Origin: Phenylobacterium sp.
GTDB taxonomy: Bacteria; Pseudomonadota; Alphaproteobacteria; Caulobacterales; Caulobacteraceae
DNA length: 64,000 nt
NCBI RefSeq assembly: GCF_030693625.1
Contig: NZ_JAUYAF010000086.1
Location: 1-64,000, forward strand
Direction of reading: 5' to 3'
The translations under genes and the position numbers were made by a program. Below the pieces are notes generated by a model, which was given only the letters and a program-made list of their open reading frames with translations, was not told the origin of the DNA and searched no databases. The stretch's first letter is position 1, and each line of letters begins with the position of its first letter. Below are positions 51,070 to 59,733 of this stretch, in pieces.

Positions 51070-51767
51070 GTCGCGGCTCGCGCCGCGCTTGCCTGCGCCT
51101 TGGCTGAGGCCTGCTCGTGGGCGATGGCGTCCCGGGTTTCTCTGATCAGGCGCGAGGCGATCGGGTCGGTCTGGATCGCCCGCCAATAGGCCGAGAGCTT
51201 GGGCAGATCCTCAAGCGGGTCCGGCGTGCCGAACAGGCCGGGGATCCACTCGCAGGCCAGGACGAGCTGCGGCGTGATCGCGCCGTCCGCCTGGGTCAGG
51301 CTCTGGCCGACCGCATAACCGTCGGTTCCAATGTACGGCTCCAGGAACCCCAGCGCCTCGGCCACCTTGTCGGTCGCCGCGCGGATCGCGACGGGGTCCC
51401 AGTGCTTGCGCGAACGGGCTGAGAAGCTGAACAGCGGGACCATGGCCATGACCACATAGACGTCGCAAATGCGCGACAGCAGCCGCATCTGGGCCCGGCC
51501 CCAGGCGTCGGCCGGCTGGGTGGCCGGCTGCGGATAGGTATCCTCCAGATACTCGCAGATCACCTCCGACTCCGGCAGGGCCCGGCCGTCCTCCAGCACC
51601 AGGGCCGGAACCCGGCCGATGGGGTTGATGTTGAGATAATCGCCCTTGGACTCCGCCGAGGAATGGAATCCCGGCGGCTCGATGATCGTCACCTCCAGCC
51701 CCTTGGCGTAGATCATCAATCGCACGCGGGTCGGGAAGGGTGAGGAGTAGGTCTGGAACAACTTCAC
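51066..51767 (-). CDS. Glutathione S-transferase family protein
   Basis: A 233-residue protein with an N-terminal thioredoxin-fold glutathione-binding domain (FQTYSSPFPTRVRLMIYAKG, then INPIGRVPALVLEDGRALPE and SEVICEYLEDTYP) and a C-terminal helical domain. Function could be detoxification or a metabolic glutathione step; the substrate is unknown. The start is GTG at 51767, overlapping the stop of the TauD-like gene by four bases (GTGA), so the two are one operon. The stop codon falls inside a dispersed repeat. Confidence 0.87.
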   Translation of the reverse strand: MKLFQTYSSPFPTRVRLMIYAKGLEVTIIEPPGFHSSAESKGDYLNINPIGRVPALVLEDGRALPESEVICEYLEDTYPQPATQPADAWGRAQMRLLSRICDVYVVMAMVPLFSFSARSRKHWDPVAIRAATDKVAEALGFLEPYIGTDGYAVGQSLTQADGAITPQLVLACEWIPGLFGTPDPLEDLPKLSAYWRAIQTDPIASRLIRETRDAIAHEQASAKAQASAARAAT

Positions 51768-52636
51768 GAGGCGCGCGCCAGGCGCGGGGCGCCCACGTAG
51801 CGGGCCGGGTCGGCGTCCACCGTCACCCGTCGCATGTGGCGGCGCTGGCCGGGATAGTCGTTGAGGGCGTAGTGCCAGACCGAACGGTTGTCCCAGAAGG
51901 CCACCGAGCCCGGCCGCCAGACGAAGCGGGTGGTGAATCGCTCGCTTCGGCAATGCTCGAACAGGAAATCCAGCAGCGGCTTGGACTCCCGGGTGCTCCA
52001 GCCGTCGATCTTCATCGTGAAGGCAGGGTTCACATAGAGCGCCTTGCGCCCGCTCTCCGGGTGGGTGAGCACCACGGGATGGATGAACTCCCCGGTCGCC
52101 CCCTCGGCCTCGGCGACGTTCATGGACGAGCGCTTCTGGGCCGAGTGGCCGCTGGACGAATACTCCCGGCCGGCGGAGTGGACGGCGTTCAGGGTCTCCA
52201 GCGTCGCCCGCAGGCCCGGCGTCAGCGCCTCATAGGCCGCCGCCTGGCTCGAAAACAGCGTGTCGCCGCCATAGTCGGGCAGCTCCACCGCGTAGAGGAT
52301 GGAGGCGATGGAGGGGTGCTCCAGGAAGCTCATGTCGGAGTGCCAGCCGCCGCCGAAGTTTACCTTGTCCTGCGGCTCCTTGATCACCTCCATCACCTCG
52401 GGGTGTCCCGCCATGCCGGCCACATAGGGATGGATGTTCAGCGGGCCGAACCGGCGGCCGAACGCCAACTGCTGCTCGGGGGACAGCGCCTGGTCGCGGA
52501 AGAAGATCACCTGGTGCTCGACGAAGGCCGCACGGATCTCCGCGATGGTCGCGTCCTCCAGGTCGCTGGAGAGATCGACCCCCGAAATCTCCGCCCCCAG
52601 GGCTCCGGCCGTACGGCGAACGCGCAGATTCGGCAT
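51764..52636 (-). CDS. TauD/TfdA-family Fe(II)/2-oxoglutarate dioxygenase
   Basis: The 290-residue oxygenase has the iron triad: His99 and Asp101 in GGWHSDMSF and a distal His in NRSVWHYALNDY, with the 2-oxoglutarate-binding Arg in RHMRRVTVD. N-terminal GALGAEISGVDL is typical of TauD. Family members oxidise taurine, alkyl sulfates, aryloxyacetates and others; the substrate here is not known. It is coupled to a GST gene. An EamA-type exporter is divergent from it. The start has a GGGAGGA site. Confidence 0.9.
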   Translation of the reverse strand: MPNLRVRRTAGALGAEISGVDLSSDLEDATIAEIRAAFVEHQVIFFRDQALSPEQQLAFGRRFGPLNIHPYVAGMAGHPEVMEVIKEPQDKVNFGGGWHSDMSFLEHPSIASILYAVELPDYGGDTLFSSQAAAYEALTPGLRATLETLNAVHSAGREYSSSGHSAQKRSSMNVAEAEGATGEFIHPVVLTHPESGRKALYVNPAFTMKIDGWSTRESKPLLDFLFEHCRSERFTTRFVWRPGSVAFWDNRSVWHYALNDYPGQRRHMRRVTVDADPARYVGAPRLARAS

Positions 52637-52815
52637 GGTCTTGTCCTCCCGCCACCTGAACGGTGATCACGAGGGGGATTTCGTCATGTCCGGCGGCGGC
52701 GTTCAATCCCCGGCGCGCGCAGTTTTTCTGCCGCCGGGCTCAGGCGCCCCCGACTAGCTTTCCGGCGCGCGCGCGCCTAAGCCCGGCCGCAAGGCCCCCT
52801 TCCAAGGATCCCGCC

Positions 52816-53712
52816 ATGACCTCCAACGCCCTGACCTGGCGCGCCGCCTTGCTGGCGCTGGCGGTGGTGGCGGTGTGGGGGACCAATTTCGTGGTGATCA
52901 AGGTGGCGCTGGCCGACCTGCCGCCGCTGCTGTTCGCCACCCTGCGCTTCACCTTCGCCTTGCTGCCGGCGGTCCTCTTCCTCAGGAAGCCCGACGTCCC
53001 GTGGCGCAACCTGGCGGCCTATGGCGTGCTGATCGGCCTGGGACAGTTCGGCATGCTCTACATCGCCATGCAGCACGACATCTCGCCGGGCCTGGCCTCC
53101 CTGGTGGTCCAGGTCCAGGTGTTCTTCACCATCGGCCTGTCCATGTGGTTGACCCGGGAGCGGGTGAAGCGGTTCCAGGTCGCCGCCCTGGTCCTGGCCA
53201 CGGCCGGCCTGGCGATCATCCTCCTGCACACCGACGGTTCGACGACCCCGCTTGGCCTGGGCCTCGTGCTCATCGCGGCGGCCAGCTGGGCCGGCGGCAA
53301 CATGGTCCAGCGGGCGACGCCGGGGGTGAATTCGCTGGCCTATGTCGTCTGGGCCAGCCTGTTCTCGATCCCGCCGCTGCTGATCCTGTCCCTGGTGTTC
53401 GAGGGGCCGCAGCGGATGCTGTTGGGGGTCCAGAACGCCGACCTGGCCACCTGGGGCGCGGTCCTCTGGCAGTCGGTGGGCAACACCCTGTTCGGCTACG
53501 CCGCCTGGGGCTGGCTGCTGGCCCGGTATCCGGCCGCCACCATCTCGCCGCTCGCCTTCTTCGTGCCGGTGTTCGGCATGGCGGCCTCCGCGGTTCTGCT
53601 GAACGAGCCGATGCAGGACTGGAAGCTGACGGCGGCCGGCCTGGTGCTGGGCGGTCTGGCGCTCAACATGTTCTGGCCCATGCTGCGCCGCCGGGCGCCT
53701 CAGGCCTCGTAG
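52816..53712 (+). CDS. EamA/DMT-superfamily transporter
   Basis: A 298-residue inner-membrane protein with ten hydrophobic segments in two EamA repeats. The first repeat opens VAVWGTNFVVIKVALADLPP and ends VLATAGLAIILLHTDG. The second contains AAASWAGGNMVQRATPG and ends AAGLVLGGLALNMFWP. RhtA/EamA-type proteins export amino acids or other metabolites. Divergent from the TauD-GST pair across a 180-base region with no other gene. Its 3' end overlaps that of the convergent GNAT gene by 13 bases. Confidence 0.9.
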   Translation: MTSNALTWRAALLALAVVAVWGTNFVVIKVALADLPPLLFATLRFTFALLPAVLFLRKPDVPWRNLAAYGVLIGLGQFGMLYIAMQHDISPGLASLVVQVQVFFTIGLSMWLTRERVKRFQVAALVLATAGLAIILLHTDGSTTPLGLGLVLIAAASWAGGNMVQRATPGVNSLAYVVWASLFSIPPLLILSLVFEGPQRMLLGVQNADLATWGAVLWQSVGNTLFGYAAWGWLLARYPAATISPLAFFVPVFGMAASAVLLNEPMQDWKLTAAGLVLGGLALNMFWPMLRRRAPQAS

Positions 53713-54224
53713 ACGTACATGTGATAGGGCACCTCGGCGTCCTGGGGTTTGGAGTATTTCGTGGTCGCCGCCTGGAAGTGGAAGCCCTGCCGCTTGAGGA
53801 TCGCGCCGGAGGCCGGATTCTCCGCATTGTGCCCGGCGACAATCCGCTTCAGGCCCACCGTCCGGATCGCGAAGTCCATCAGGGCGGCGGCGGCCTCGCG
53901 GGCGAAGCCCTGACCCCAATAGGGCTCGTCGAACCAGTAGCCGATCTCGCCCGAGGTCCCGTCGATGTCGTCGATGTCCGCCGTGCCGATCATCACCCCG
54001 TCCAGCAGCACCGCGAACCGGTAGGCGGTCCCGGCCGCCCACTCCTTGCCGTGCAGATCAGCCCAGTCGGCCATGGCCGCTTCAGTGGCCGGCCAGGGCG
54101 CCAGGCGCAGCATCCGCGTGACGTTCCAGTTGGACTGGATCTGCGCCATGCGCGCGGCGTCGCCGGGTTCGGTGGGACGCAACACCAGACGGGGCGTCGT
54201 CAAACGAATGTCGCGGCTCAGCAT
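53700..54224 (-). CDS. RimJ/RimL-type GNAT acetyltransferase
   Basis: This 174-residue protein has the typical beginning LTTPRLVLRPTEPGDAARM, the middle GEIGYWFDEPYWGQGFAREA with the acetyl-CoA-binding loop, and NPASGAILKRQGFHF. It belongs to the RimJ/RimL group that acetylates protein N-termini or small amines; the substrate is unknown. The ATG at 54224 has a GGAGGAAGAG site. Convergent with the EamA transporter (13-base overlap at the 3' ends) and divergent from pyrE, 78 bases away. Confidence 0.87.
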   Translation of the reverse strand: MLSRDIRLTTPRLVLRPTEPGDAARMAQIQSNWNVTRMLRLAPWPATEAAMADWADLHGKEWAAGTAYRFAVLLDGVMIGTADIDDIDGTSGEIGYWFDEPYWGQGFAREAAAALMDFAIRTVGLKRIVAGHNAENPASGAILKRQGFHFQAATTKYSKPQDAEVPYHMYVYEA

Positions 54225-54301
54225 GGATATCGACTCTTCCTCCACCATCCCGGATGACAGCCTGACGTGGCTTCGCTATGCCGCGTCAAGGAGACGCCAT
54301 T

Positions 54302-54886
54302 ATGAACACCGAACAGGTCCTGGACGAATTCCGCGCGTCGGGCGCCCTGCGCGAGGGACACTTCGTGCTCTCCAGCGGCCTGCATTCCGGCACTTTCCTG
54401 CAGAAGAACCTGGTCTTCCAGTACCCCGACCGCACCGAGCGGCTGTGCAAGGCGCTGGCGGCCAAGATCCTCGAGGAGGTCGGCCCGGTCGATCTGTGCA
54501 TTTCCCCGGCGGTGGGTGGCATCATTCCAGGCTACGAGACCGCCCGCGCCCTCGGCGTGCCGTCGATGTACGTGGAGCGGGAAGGGGGCGCCTTCAAGCT
54601 GCGCCGCGCCTTCTCCATCCCGCCGGGCGCCCGGATCGCCATGGTGGAGGACATCGTCTCCACCGGCCTGTCGTCCCGCGAATGCGTCGAGGCCATCAAG
54701 GCGGCCGGCGGCAATGTCGTGGTGGCCGCCGCCATCGTGGATCGCTCCGGCGGCAGGGCCGATCCCGGCGCCCCCTTCGTGGCCCTGGCCCGCCTCGACG
54801 TCCCAGCCTATCCCGCCGACCAGCTGCCGCCCGAACTGGCGGCGATCCCCGTCGAAGACCCGGGCAGCCGGAGGCTGCACGGATGA
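54302..54886 (+). CDS. pyrE: Orotate phosphoribosyltransferase
   Basis: PyrE joins orotate to PRPP, giving OMP in pyrimidine synthesis. The 194-residue product has [17 protein letters not shown] near the start, then [16 protein letters not shown] and the PRPP motif [16 protein letters not shown], all at the expected places. The ATG at 54302 is preceded by AAGGAG. It overlaps pdxJ by four bases (ATGA), and pdxJ overlaps acpS, making a tight three-gene block. Confidence 0.96.
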   Translation: MNTEQVLDEFRASGALREGHFVLSSGLHSGTFLQKNLVFQYPDRTERLCKALAAKILEEVGPVDLCISPAVGGIIPGYETARALGVPSMYVEREGGAFKLRRAFSIPPGARIAMVEDIVSTGLSSRECVEAIKAAGGNVVVAAAIVDRSGGRADPGAPFVALARLDVPAYPADQLPPELAAIPVEDPGSRRLHG

Positions 54887-55641
54887 GCCGCCTGCGCCTG
54901 GGAGTGAACATCGACCACGTGGCGACGATCCGGAACGCCCGGGGCGCCACCTATCCCGATCCCGTTCGGGCCGCCGAGATGGCCATGGCCGCCGGCGCGG
55001 ACGGCATCACCGCCCACCTTCGGGAGGACCGCCGCCACATCTCCGACGCCGACATGGACGCGCTCGCTGTCATCACCCGCAAGCGCGGCATCCCGCTCAA
55101 CTTCGAGATGGCCGTCACCGCCGAGATGGAGGCCATCTGCCTGGCCCACGTCCCCCACGCCGCCTGCCTGGTGCCCGAGCGCCGGGAGGAGGTGACCACC
55201 GAGGGCGGTCTCGACGTGGTCAAGGGCCACAACGCCATCGCCCCCACCGTGCGCCGCTTCGTCGAGGCCGGAATCCGCGTCTCCTGCTTCGTCGACGCCG
55301 ATCTCGAGCAGGTGGCTGCGGCCAAGTCGGTGGGCGCCCAGGTGGTGGAGCTCACCACCGGCCCCTATTGCGACGCCGTCCGTGATCGCTCGCCGGACGC
55401 CCCACGCCTGCTGGAGAAGCTGCGCGCCACGGCGGCCGAGGCCCACCGCATCGGGCTGGAGGTCCACGCCGGCCACGGGATGGACTACGAGACCGCCAAG
55501 CCCATCGCCTCCATTCCCGAGCTCATGGAGCTGAACATCGGCCACTTCCTGATCGGCGAGGCGATCTTCGTGGGCCTGATCCCGGCGATCCAGCGCATGC
55601 GCGCCCTGATGGACGAGGCCCGGGCGGAGCGCGCGGCGTGA
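54883..55641 (+). CDS. pdxJ: Pyridoxine 5'-phosphate synthase
   Basis: PdxJ forms pyridoxine 5'-phosphate from 1-deoxyxylulose 5-phosphate and 3-amino-2-oxopropyl phosphate. The 252-residue TIM barrel has [16 protein letters not shown] at the start, then [40 protein letters not shown] and [10 protein letters not shown]. Length and motifs are complete. Coupled to pyrE and acpS. The pdxJ-acpS arrangement is widespread. Confidence 0.97.
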   Translation: MSRLRLGVNIDHVATIRNARGATYPDPVRAAEMAMAAGADGITAHLREDRRHISDADMDALAVITRKRGIPLNFEMAVTAEMEAICLAHVPHAACLVPERREEVTTEGGLDVVKGHNAIAPTVRRFVEAGIRVSCFVDADLEQVAAAKSVGAQVVELTTGPYCDAVRDRSPDAPRLLEKLRATAAEAHRIGLEVHAGHGMDYETAKPIASIPELMELNIGHFLIGEAIFVGLIPAIQRMRALMDEARAERAA

Positions 55642-56036
55642 TCCTGGGCATCGGCTCGGACCTGTCGGACATCCGCCGCATCCAGGGCAGCCTCGATCGC
55701 TTCGGCGAGCGGTTCACGAACCGCATCTTCACCGAGGTCGAGCGCACCCGCTCGGAACGCAAGCCTGACAGGGCCTCCAGCTACGCCAAGCGGTTCGCGG
55801 CCAAGGAAGCCTGCGCCAAGGCGCTGGGCACCGGCATGCGGGCCGGGGTCTTCTGGCGCGACATGGGGGTGGTGAACATGCGCTCGGGCCAGCCCACCAT
55901 GGCGCTGACCAACGGCGCCCTGGCGCGCCTGGAGAAGATGGTGCCCGCCGGCCACAAGCCGGTGATCCACCTCTCCCTCACCGACGACCATCCCTACGCC
56001 CAGGCCTTCGTGATCATTGAGGCCGTGCCCCTCTAG
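55638..56036 (+). CDS. acpS: Holo-[acyl-carrier-protein] synthase
   Basis: AcpS adds 4'-phosphopantetheine to acyl carrier protein. The 132-residue product has the metal-binding Asp8 in [12 protein letters not shown] and the conserved Glu in [15 protein letters not shown], plus [15 protein letters not shown] near the end. The start is GTG at 55638, overlapping the pdxJ stop (GTGA). The next gene starts 73 bases later. Confidence 0.96.
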   Translation: MILGIGSDLSDIRRIQGSLDRFGERFTNRIFTEVERTRSERKPDRASSYAKRFAAKEACAKALGTGMRAGVFWRDMGVVNMRSGQPTMALTNGALARLEKMVPAGHKPVIHLSLTDDHPYAQAFVIIEAVPL

Positions 56037-56109
56037 GGGTCACTGCGACCTCCGCAATCGGCGGGCGAGGGCAGGTGAGGCGGCTGACGATTGTGCTAGG
56101 CTGACTGGC

Positions 56110-57207
56110 ATGACGGGGCCTTCCAGAGCATCGCGGCGTCGGGTCGCTCACGGTCAGCGCTGGTGGTTTGGCCTGGTCGCCCTGCTGCTGGGCGCGGTCC
56201 TGACCCTGGCGCCGCCGCCTGCCGAGCGGTCACCGGAAGGCCGGTCGATTCAGCAGGCCGTGGCGGCCCAGGAGGCCCCCGAACTTTCCGCGCGCATCAA
56301 GTCCCTGGGCCGCGCCTTCGACGGTCGGGTGGGCATCGCCATCCGCGAGGTCGACGAGGGCTGGACGGTCGCCTTCGACGGCGACAACAAGTTTCCGCAG
56401 CAGAGCGTCTCCAAGCTGTGGGTGGCGCTCGCCGCCCTCGACGCGGTGGACAAGGGCCAGATCCGGCTCGGTGACACCCTGGTGGTTCGCAAGGACGACC
56501 TCAGCATCTTCCATCAGCCCCTGCGCAAGCATGTCGGCGACAATGGCTACCCAGTCACCGTGGTGGAGCTGATCCGCGGCGCCATCGCCCAGAGCGACAA
56601 CGCCGCCAACGACGTCCTCGTGGGCCATGTCGGCGGCCAGGCGGCGGTGCAGCAGATCCTCGATCGGCGCAGGCTCAAGGGCGTCTGGGCCAGTCCGCCG
56701 GAGAAGGTGATGCAGACCCAGATCGCGGGCCTGGACTGGAAACCGGAATATTCCTTCGCGCGCACCTTCTGGGACGAGCGCGAAACCCTCTCGCCCGAGG
56801 CCCGCGCGGTGAACCTGGACGCCTATCTGGCCGACCCCTACGACGCCGCCACGCCCGTCGGCGTCGTCGGCGCCCTGGCGCACCTCAAGCGCGGCGAGCT
56901 GCTGTCGCCGGCTTCCACCGACCTGCTGCTGAAGATCATGGGTGAGACGGAGACCGGGCCCGGCCGGCTCCCGGCGGGCCTCGGCCCCGGCTGGACCCTG
57001 GCCCACAAGACCGGCACCGGCCAGGTCTGGGGCGCCGTCGCCACCGGCTTCAACGACGTGGGGATCATGACCGCCCCGGACGGCCGCAGCTACGCCGTCG
57101 CCGTCATGATCGCCCAGACCCGCCGACCGGTCTCCGAGCGTCAAGAGCTGATGGCCGCCGTCGCCCGCGCGGTCGTTGCCCACCACGACAAGAAGGTTTC
57201 TCGATGA
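56110..57207 (+). CDS. Class A beta-lactamase-like serine hydrolase
   Basis: The 365-residue protein has a membrane anchor or signal near residues 19-35 and a serine penicillin-recognition domain. Motifs: SVSK (Ser99-Lys102), SDN (162-164) and KTGT (300-303). A Glu at 198 is exactly 36 residues after the SDN serine, the spacing of Glu166 in class A enzymes, but the omega-loop sequence around it (SPPEKV) lacks the usual Asn partner. A 40-residue insert follows. It may be a weak beta-lactamase or a related hydrolase. It sits between pdxJ-acpS and lepB-rnc-era and overlaps the following lipoprotein gene by four bases (ATGA). Confidence 0.8.
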   Translation: MTGPSRASRRRVAHGQRWWFGLVALLLGAVLTLAPPPAERSPEGRSIQQAVAAQEAPELSARIKSLGRAFDGRVGIAIREVDEGWTVAFDGDNKFPQQSVSKLWVALAALDAVDKGQIRLGDTLVVRKDDLSIFHQPLRKHVGDNGYPVTVVELIRGAIAQSDNAANDVLVGHVGGQAAVQQILDRRRLKGVWASPPEKVMQTQIAGLDWKPEYSFARTFWDERETLSPEARAVNLDAYLADPYDAATPVGVVGALAHLKRGELLSPASTDLLLKIMGETETGPGRLPAGLGPGWTLAHKTGTGQVWGAVATGFNDVGIMTAPDGRSYAVAVMIAQTRRPVSERQELMAAVARAVVAHHDKKVSR

Positions 57208-58129
57208 AGGCGCTTTTGGCCGCCGCCCTGTTGTTGCTGGCCGGCTGCGCGACCGCGCCACCCGAACTGGTCGCCAGCGTCGGAGACGACATCCGGGACG
57301 ATGTGCCGCCCGTGCCGCCGGCCAGACGCCTGTTCTCCCGGGTGAACATATCGCGCGACGGGGTCGCGGACTGGCGTGTCGACTACGAGCGCTCCGGCTG
57401 GCCTGGTGCGGCACCGGCGGCTGCACCCAGAAGCTCTTCGTCAGCCGCCCGGGCGGAGGTCACATCCTGGCCTTCGAGGCCCAGGTCCGCGAATTCGCGC
57501 TGCGCCGCAGGCGAGGCGGAACCGTGCTGGATATCGAGATTCACGGAACCCATTGCGGCCTCTCGGGGGTGAACGAGTGTCGCCGCAGCTTCCGATGGGA
57601 GGAGGGGGCGGGGCGTTTCGTCGAGCAGCCGAACCTTGACGGTGTCGGGCGGTTGGCTGGCTCCCTGCTCCAGATCTTGCCGGTGGCCGAGGGGGACTAT
57701 CCGCCGGTGGTCTCTGTGGCCCTGGGTGAGCTCACCGCCTTCTGCACGGTGCGGGGCGGCGACTATGAAGGCGGCCAAGTGGCGCGCTCGCCGGACCTCG
57801 ACGGCGACGGGCGGCCCGACTGGATCGTGGGCTCTGAATATGGCGGCTGCATCAAATCCGCCTCTGGACCGGGCGCAGCAAGGACCCTGCTGCCGAGCCC
57901 GGGCGTCAGGGTGGTGGCGCAGGACGCCGCGATCCTGGCCGTGGGAAGCCCCGTCCACGCCGCCGACGTCAGCACCACGCCGGCCACCTTCATCAGCATC
58001 ACCGCGGCAGAAGATTGCGGCGGCTACGACCAGCAAGGCTGCATGGAGACCCCTTATCGGTGGGACGCCGCCACCGGGCGTCTTGTCGCCGGAGCGCCGG
58101 TTCGGGGCCGCGCCCTGCAGCTCGAATAG
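57204..58129 (+). pseudogene. Lipoprotein with FG-GAP-like segment, frameshifted
   Basis: The N-terminal frame from 57204 encodes a lipoprotein signal (MKALLAAALLLLAGC) and reads to DWRVDYERSGW at 57401. The protein then continues in another frame from 57404 (WCGTGGCTQKLFVSRPG, up to RALQLE at 58129). A one-base loss, or two-base gain, at 57399-57404 separates them. The second frame has VCBS/FG-GAP-like DLDGDGRPDWIVGS and several Cys residues (CGTGGC, CGGYDQQGC). Joined, it would be about 308 residues. Unless the shift is a sequencing error, the gene is inactive. Its start overlaps the upstream beta-lactamase-like gene (ATGA). No function is known. Confidence 0.7.
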
Positions 58130-58258
58130 GGCCCTCGGGCTCTGCGGCCCATTCGCCTGGACAAAGAGTTCACGGGCGCGACTCTTGCCGCTGGGCTATG
58201 CAGCGGTTAGCTACAGGCCCTCAATGCGCCGCCTCGCCGGATGTTCGGAACCCCATCT

Positions 58259-59038
58259 ATGACTGAAGACGTGCACAGCGCGGACAGCTCCGAAAAGTCC
58301 GGAGCCCTGAATGAGGTCGTGGAGATCGTGAAAACGGTCGTCTACGCCCTGCTGATCGCACTGTTCCTGCGGGTGCTGTTCTTCCAGCCCTTCACCATTC
58401 CCTCGGCCTCGATGGATCCGACCCTCCTGGAGGGCGACTACATCATCGTGTCGAAATACTCCTACGGCTATTCCAAGAACTCGATCCCCTTCAGCCCGCC
58501 GCTGTTCAAGGGACGGATCATGGATCGCATGCCCGAGCGCGGTGATATCATCGTCTTCAAGCTGCCTCGCGACGGCCACATCGACTACATCAAGCGCCTC
58601 GTGGGCCTGCCCGGCGACCGGATCCAGATGCAGGGCGGCGTTCTGTTCATCAACGGCAAGGCGGTGCCGCGCAGAGCGCTGCCGCCGGTGATGGTGGACT
58701 CCGGCTACGGCTTCACGCGCAACGTCGAACGCTATGAAGAGACCCTGCCCAACGGCAAGAGCTACATCACCTACGACTTCGGCCCCGACGGCGACGTGGA
58801 CAACACCGGCGTCTTCGTGGTGCCTGAGGGCTCCTACTTCTTCATGGGCGACAACCGCGACAACTCCCTCGACAGCCGCGTGCCGGCCGAGATCGGCGTG
58901 GGTTATGTCCCGGCCGAGAACCTGGTGGGCAAGGCCCGGATCATCATGCTGTCCTGGAACAAGGGCGCCTCGCTCTTCAAGCCCTGGACCTGGGTCCTGG
59001 ATGCACGGCCCAGCCGGTTCTTCCACACCCTGAAATGA
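58259..59038 (+). CDS. lepB: Signal peptidase I
   Basis: LepB cleaves Sec and Tat signal peptides at the outer face of the inner membrane. The 259-residue product has one N-terminal membrane helix (about residues 24-44), the catalytic Ser51 in TIPSASMDPTL, Lys112 in DYIKRLVGLPGD and the C-terminal GDNRDNSLDSR motif. The ATG at 58259 was chosen over one six codons upstream. It overlaps rnc by four bases (ATGA), and rnc overlaps era, so lepB-rnc-era is one operon, as in many proteobacteria. Confidence 0.96.
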   Translation: MTEDVHSADSSEKSGALNEVVEIVKTVVYALLIALFLRVLFFQPFTIPSASMDPTLLEGDYIIVSKYSYGYSKNSIPFSPPLFKGRIMDRMPERGDIIVFKLPRDGHIDYIKRLVGLPGDRIQMQGGVLFINGKAVPRRALPPVMVDSGYGFTRNVERYEETLPNGKSYITYDFGPDGDVDNTGVFVVPEGSYFFMGDNRDNSLDSRVPAEIGVGYVPAENLVGKARIIMLSWNKGASLFKPWTWVLDARPSRFFHTLK

Positions 59039-59733
59039 ACAAGCGCGAAGTCGCGGTCTCCGAACTCGAGGCCCGCATAGGCCACGTTTTCCAGGACCGC
59101 GAACTTCTCGAGCGGGCCCTGACTCACGCCAGCGTCGGCAGCGGCTCCACGAAGACCGCCCACAACGAGCGCCTGGAATTCCTCGGCGACCGGGTGCTGA
59201 ACCTGATGGCCGCCGAGCGGCTGATGGAGCTGCGCCCCGAGGCCCGCGAGGGCGAGATGTCGCGCCTGATGAACAAGGTGATCACCTACCAGGCCTGCGC
59301 CCGCGTCGCCCGCCTGGTGGGCCTGCCCGAGGCTCTGCGGGTCGGACACGGCGAGACCAAGCTTGGGACCCGCGACAACGACAAGGTGCTGGGCGACGCC
59401 TGCGAGGCCCTCATCGCGGCCCTCTACATTGAGGGCGGCCTGACCCTGGCCAAGACCTTCTTCTTCACGTTCTGGCTCTCCGAGTTCGAGACCATGGACC
59501 AGGCCGCCTTCAAGGATTCCAAGACCTTGCTCCAGGAATGGGCTATGGCGCGGGGATTGCCTGTTCCGCGCTATGATGTGGTGGCCCAATCGGGGTCCGC
59601 CCACGAGCCGGTGTTCACCATCGAAGTCTCGATCGAGGGCCAGTCGCCGGAGCGGGCGCAGGGCCGGTCGAAGCTGGAAGCCCAGAAAGCCGTCGCCAAC
59701 ATAATGCTTTCGAAACTCGAGACCGCCCAATGA
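59035..59733 (+). CDS. rnc: Ribonuclease III
   Basis: RNase III cuts double-stranded RNA in rRNA processing and RNA turnover. The 232-residue product has the signature NERLEFLGDRVL with Glu48 and Asp52, a second acidic motif in DKVLGDACEALIAALY, and a C-terminal double-stranded RNA-binding domain (DSKTLLQEWAMARGLPVPRY to SKLEAQKAVANIML). Overlaps lepB and era by four bases each. Confidence 0.97.
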   Translation: MNKREVAVSELEARIGHVFQDRELLERALTHASVGSGSTKTAHNERLEFLGDRVLNLMAAERLMELRPEAREGEMSRLMNKVITYQACARVARLVGLPEALRVGHGETKLGTRDNDKVLGDACEALIAALYIEGGLTLAKTFFFTFWLSEFETMDQAAFKDSKTLLQEWAMARGLPVPRYDVVAQSGSAHEPVFTIEVSIEGQSPERAQGRSKLEAQKAVANIMLSKLETAQ

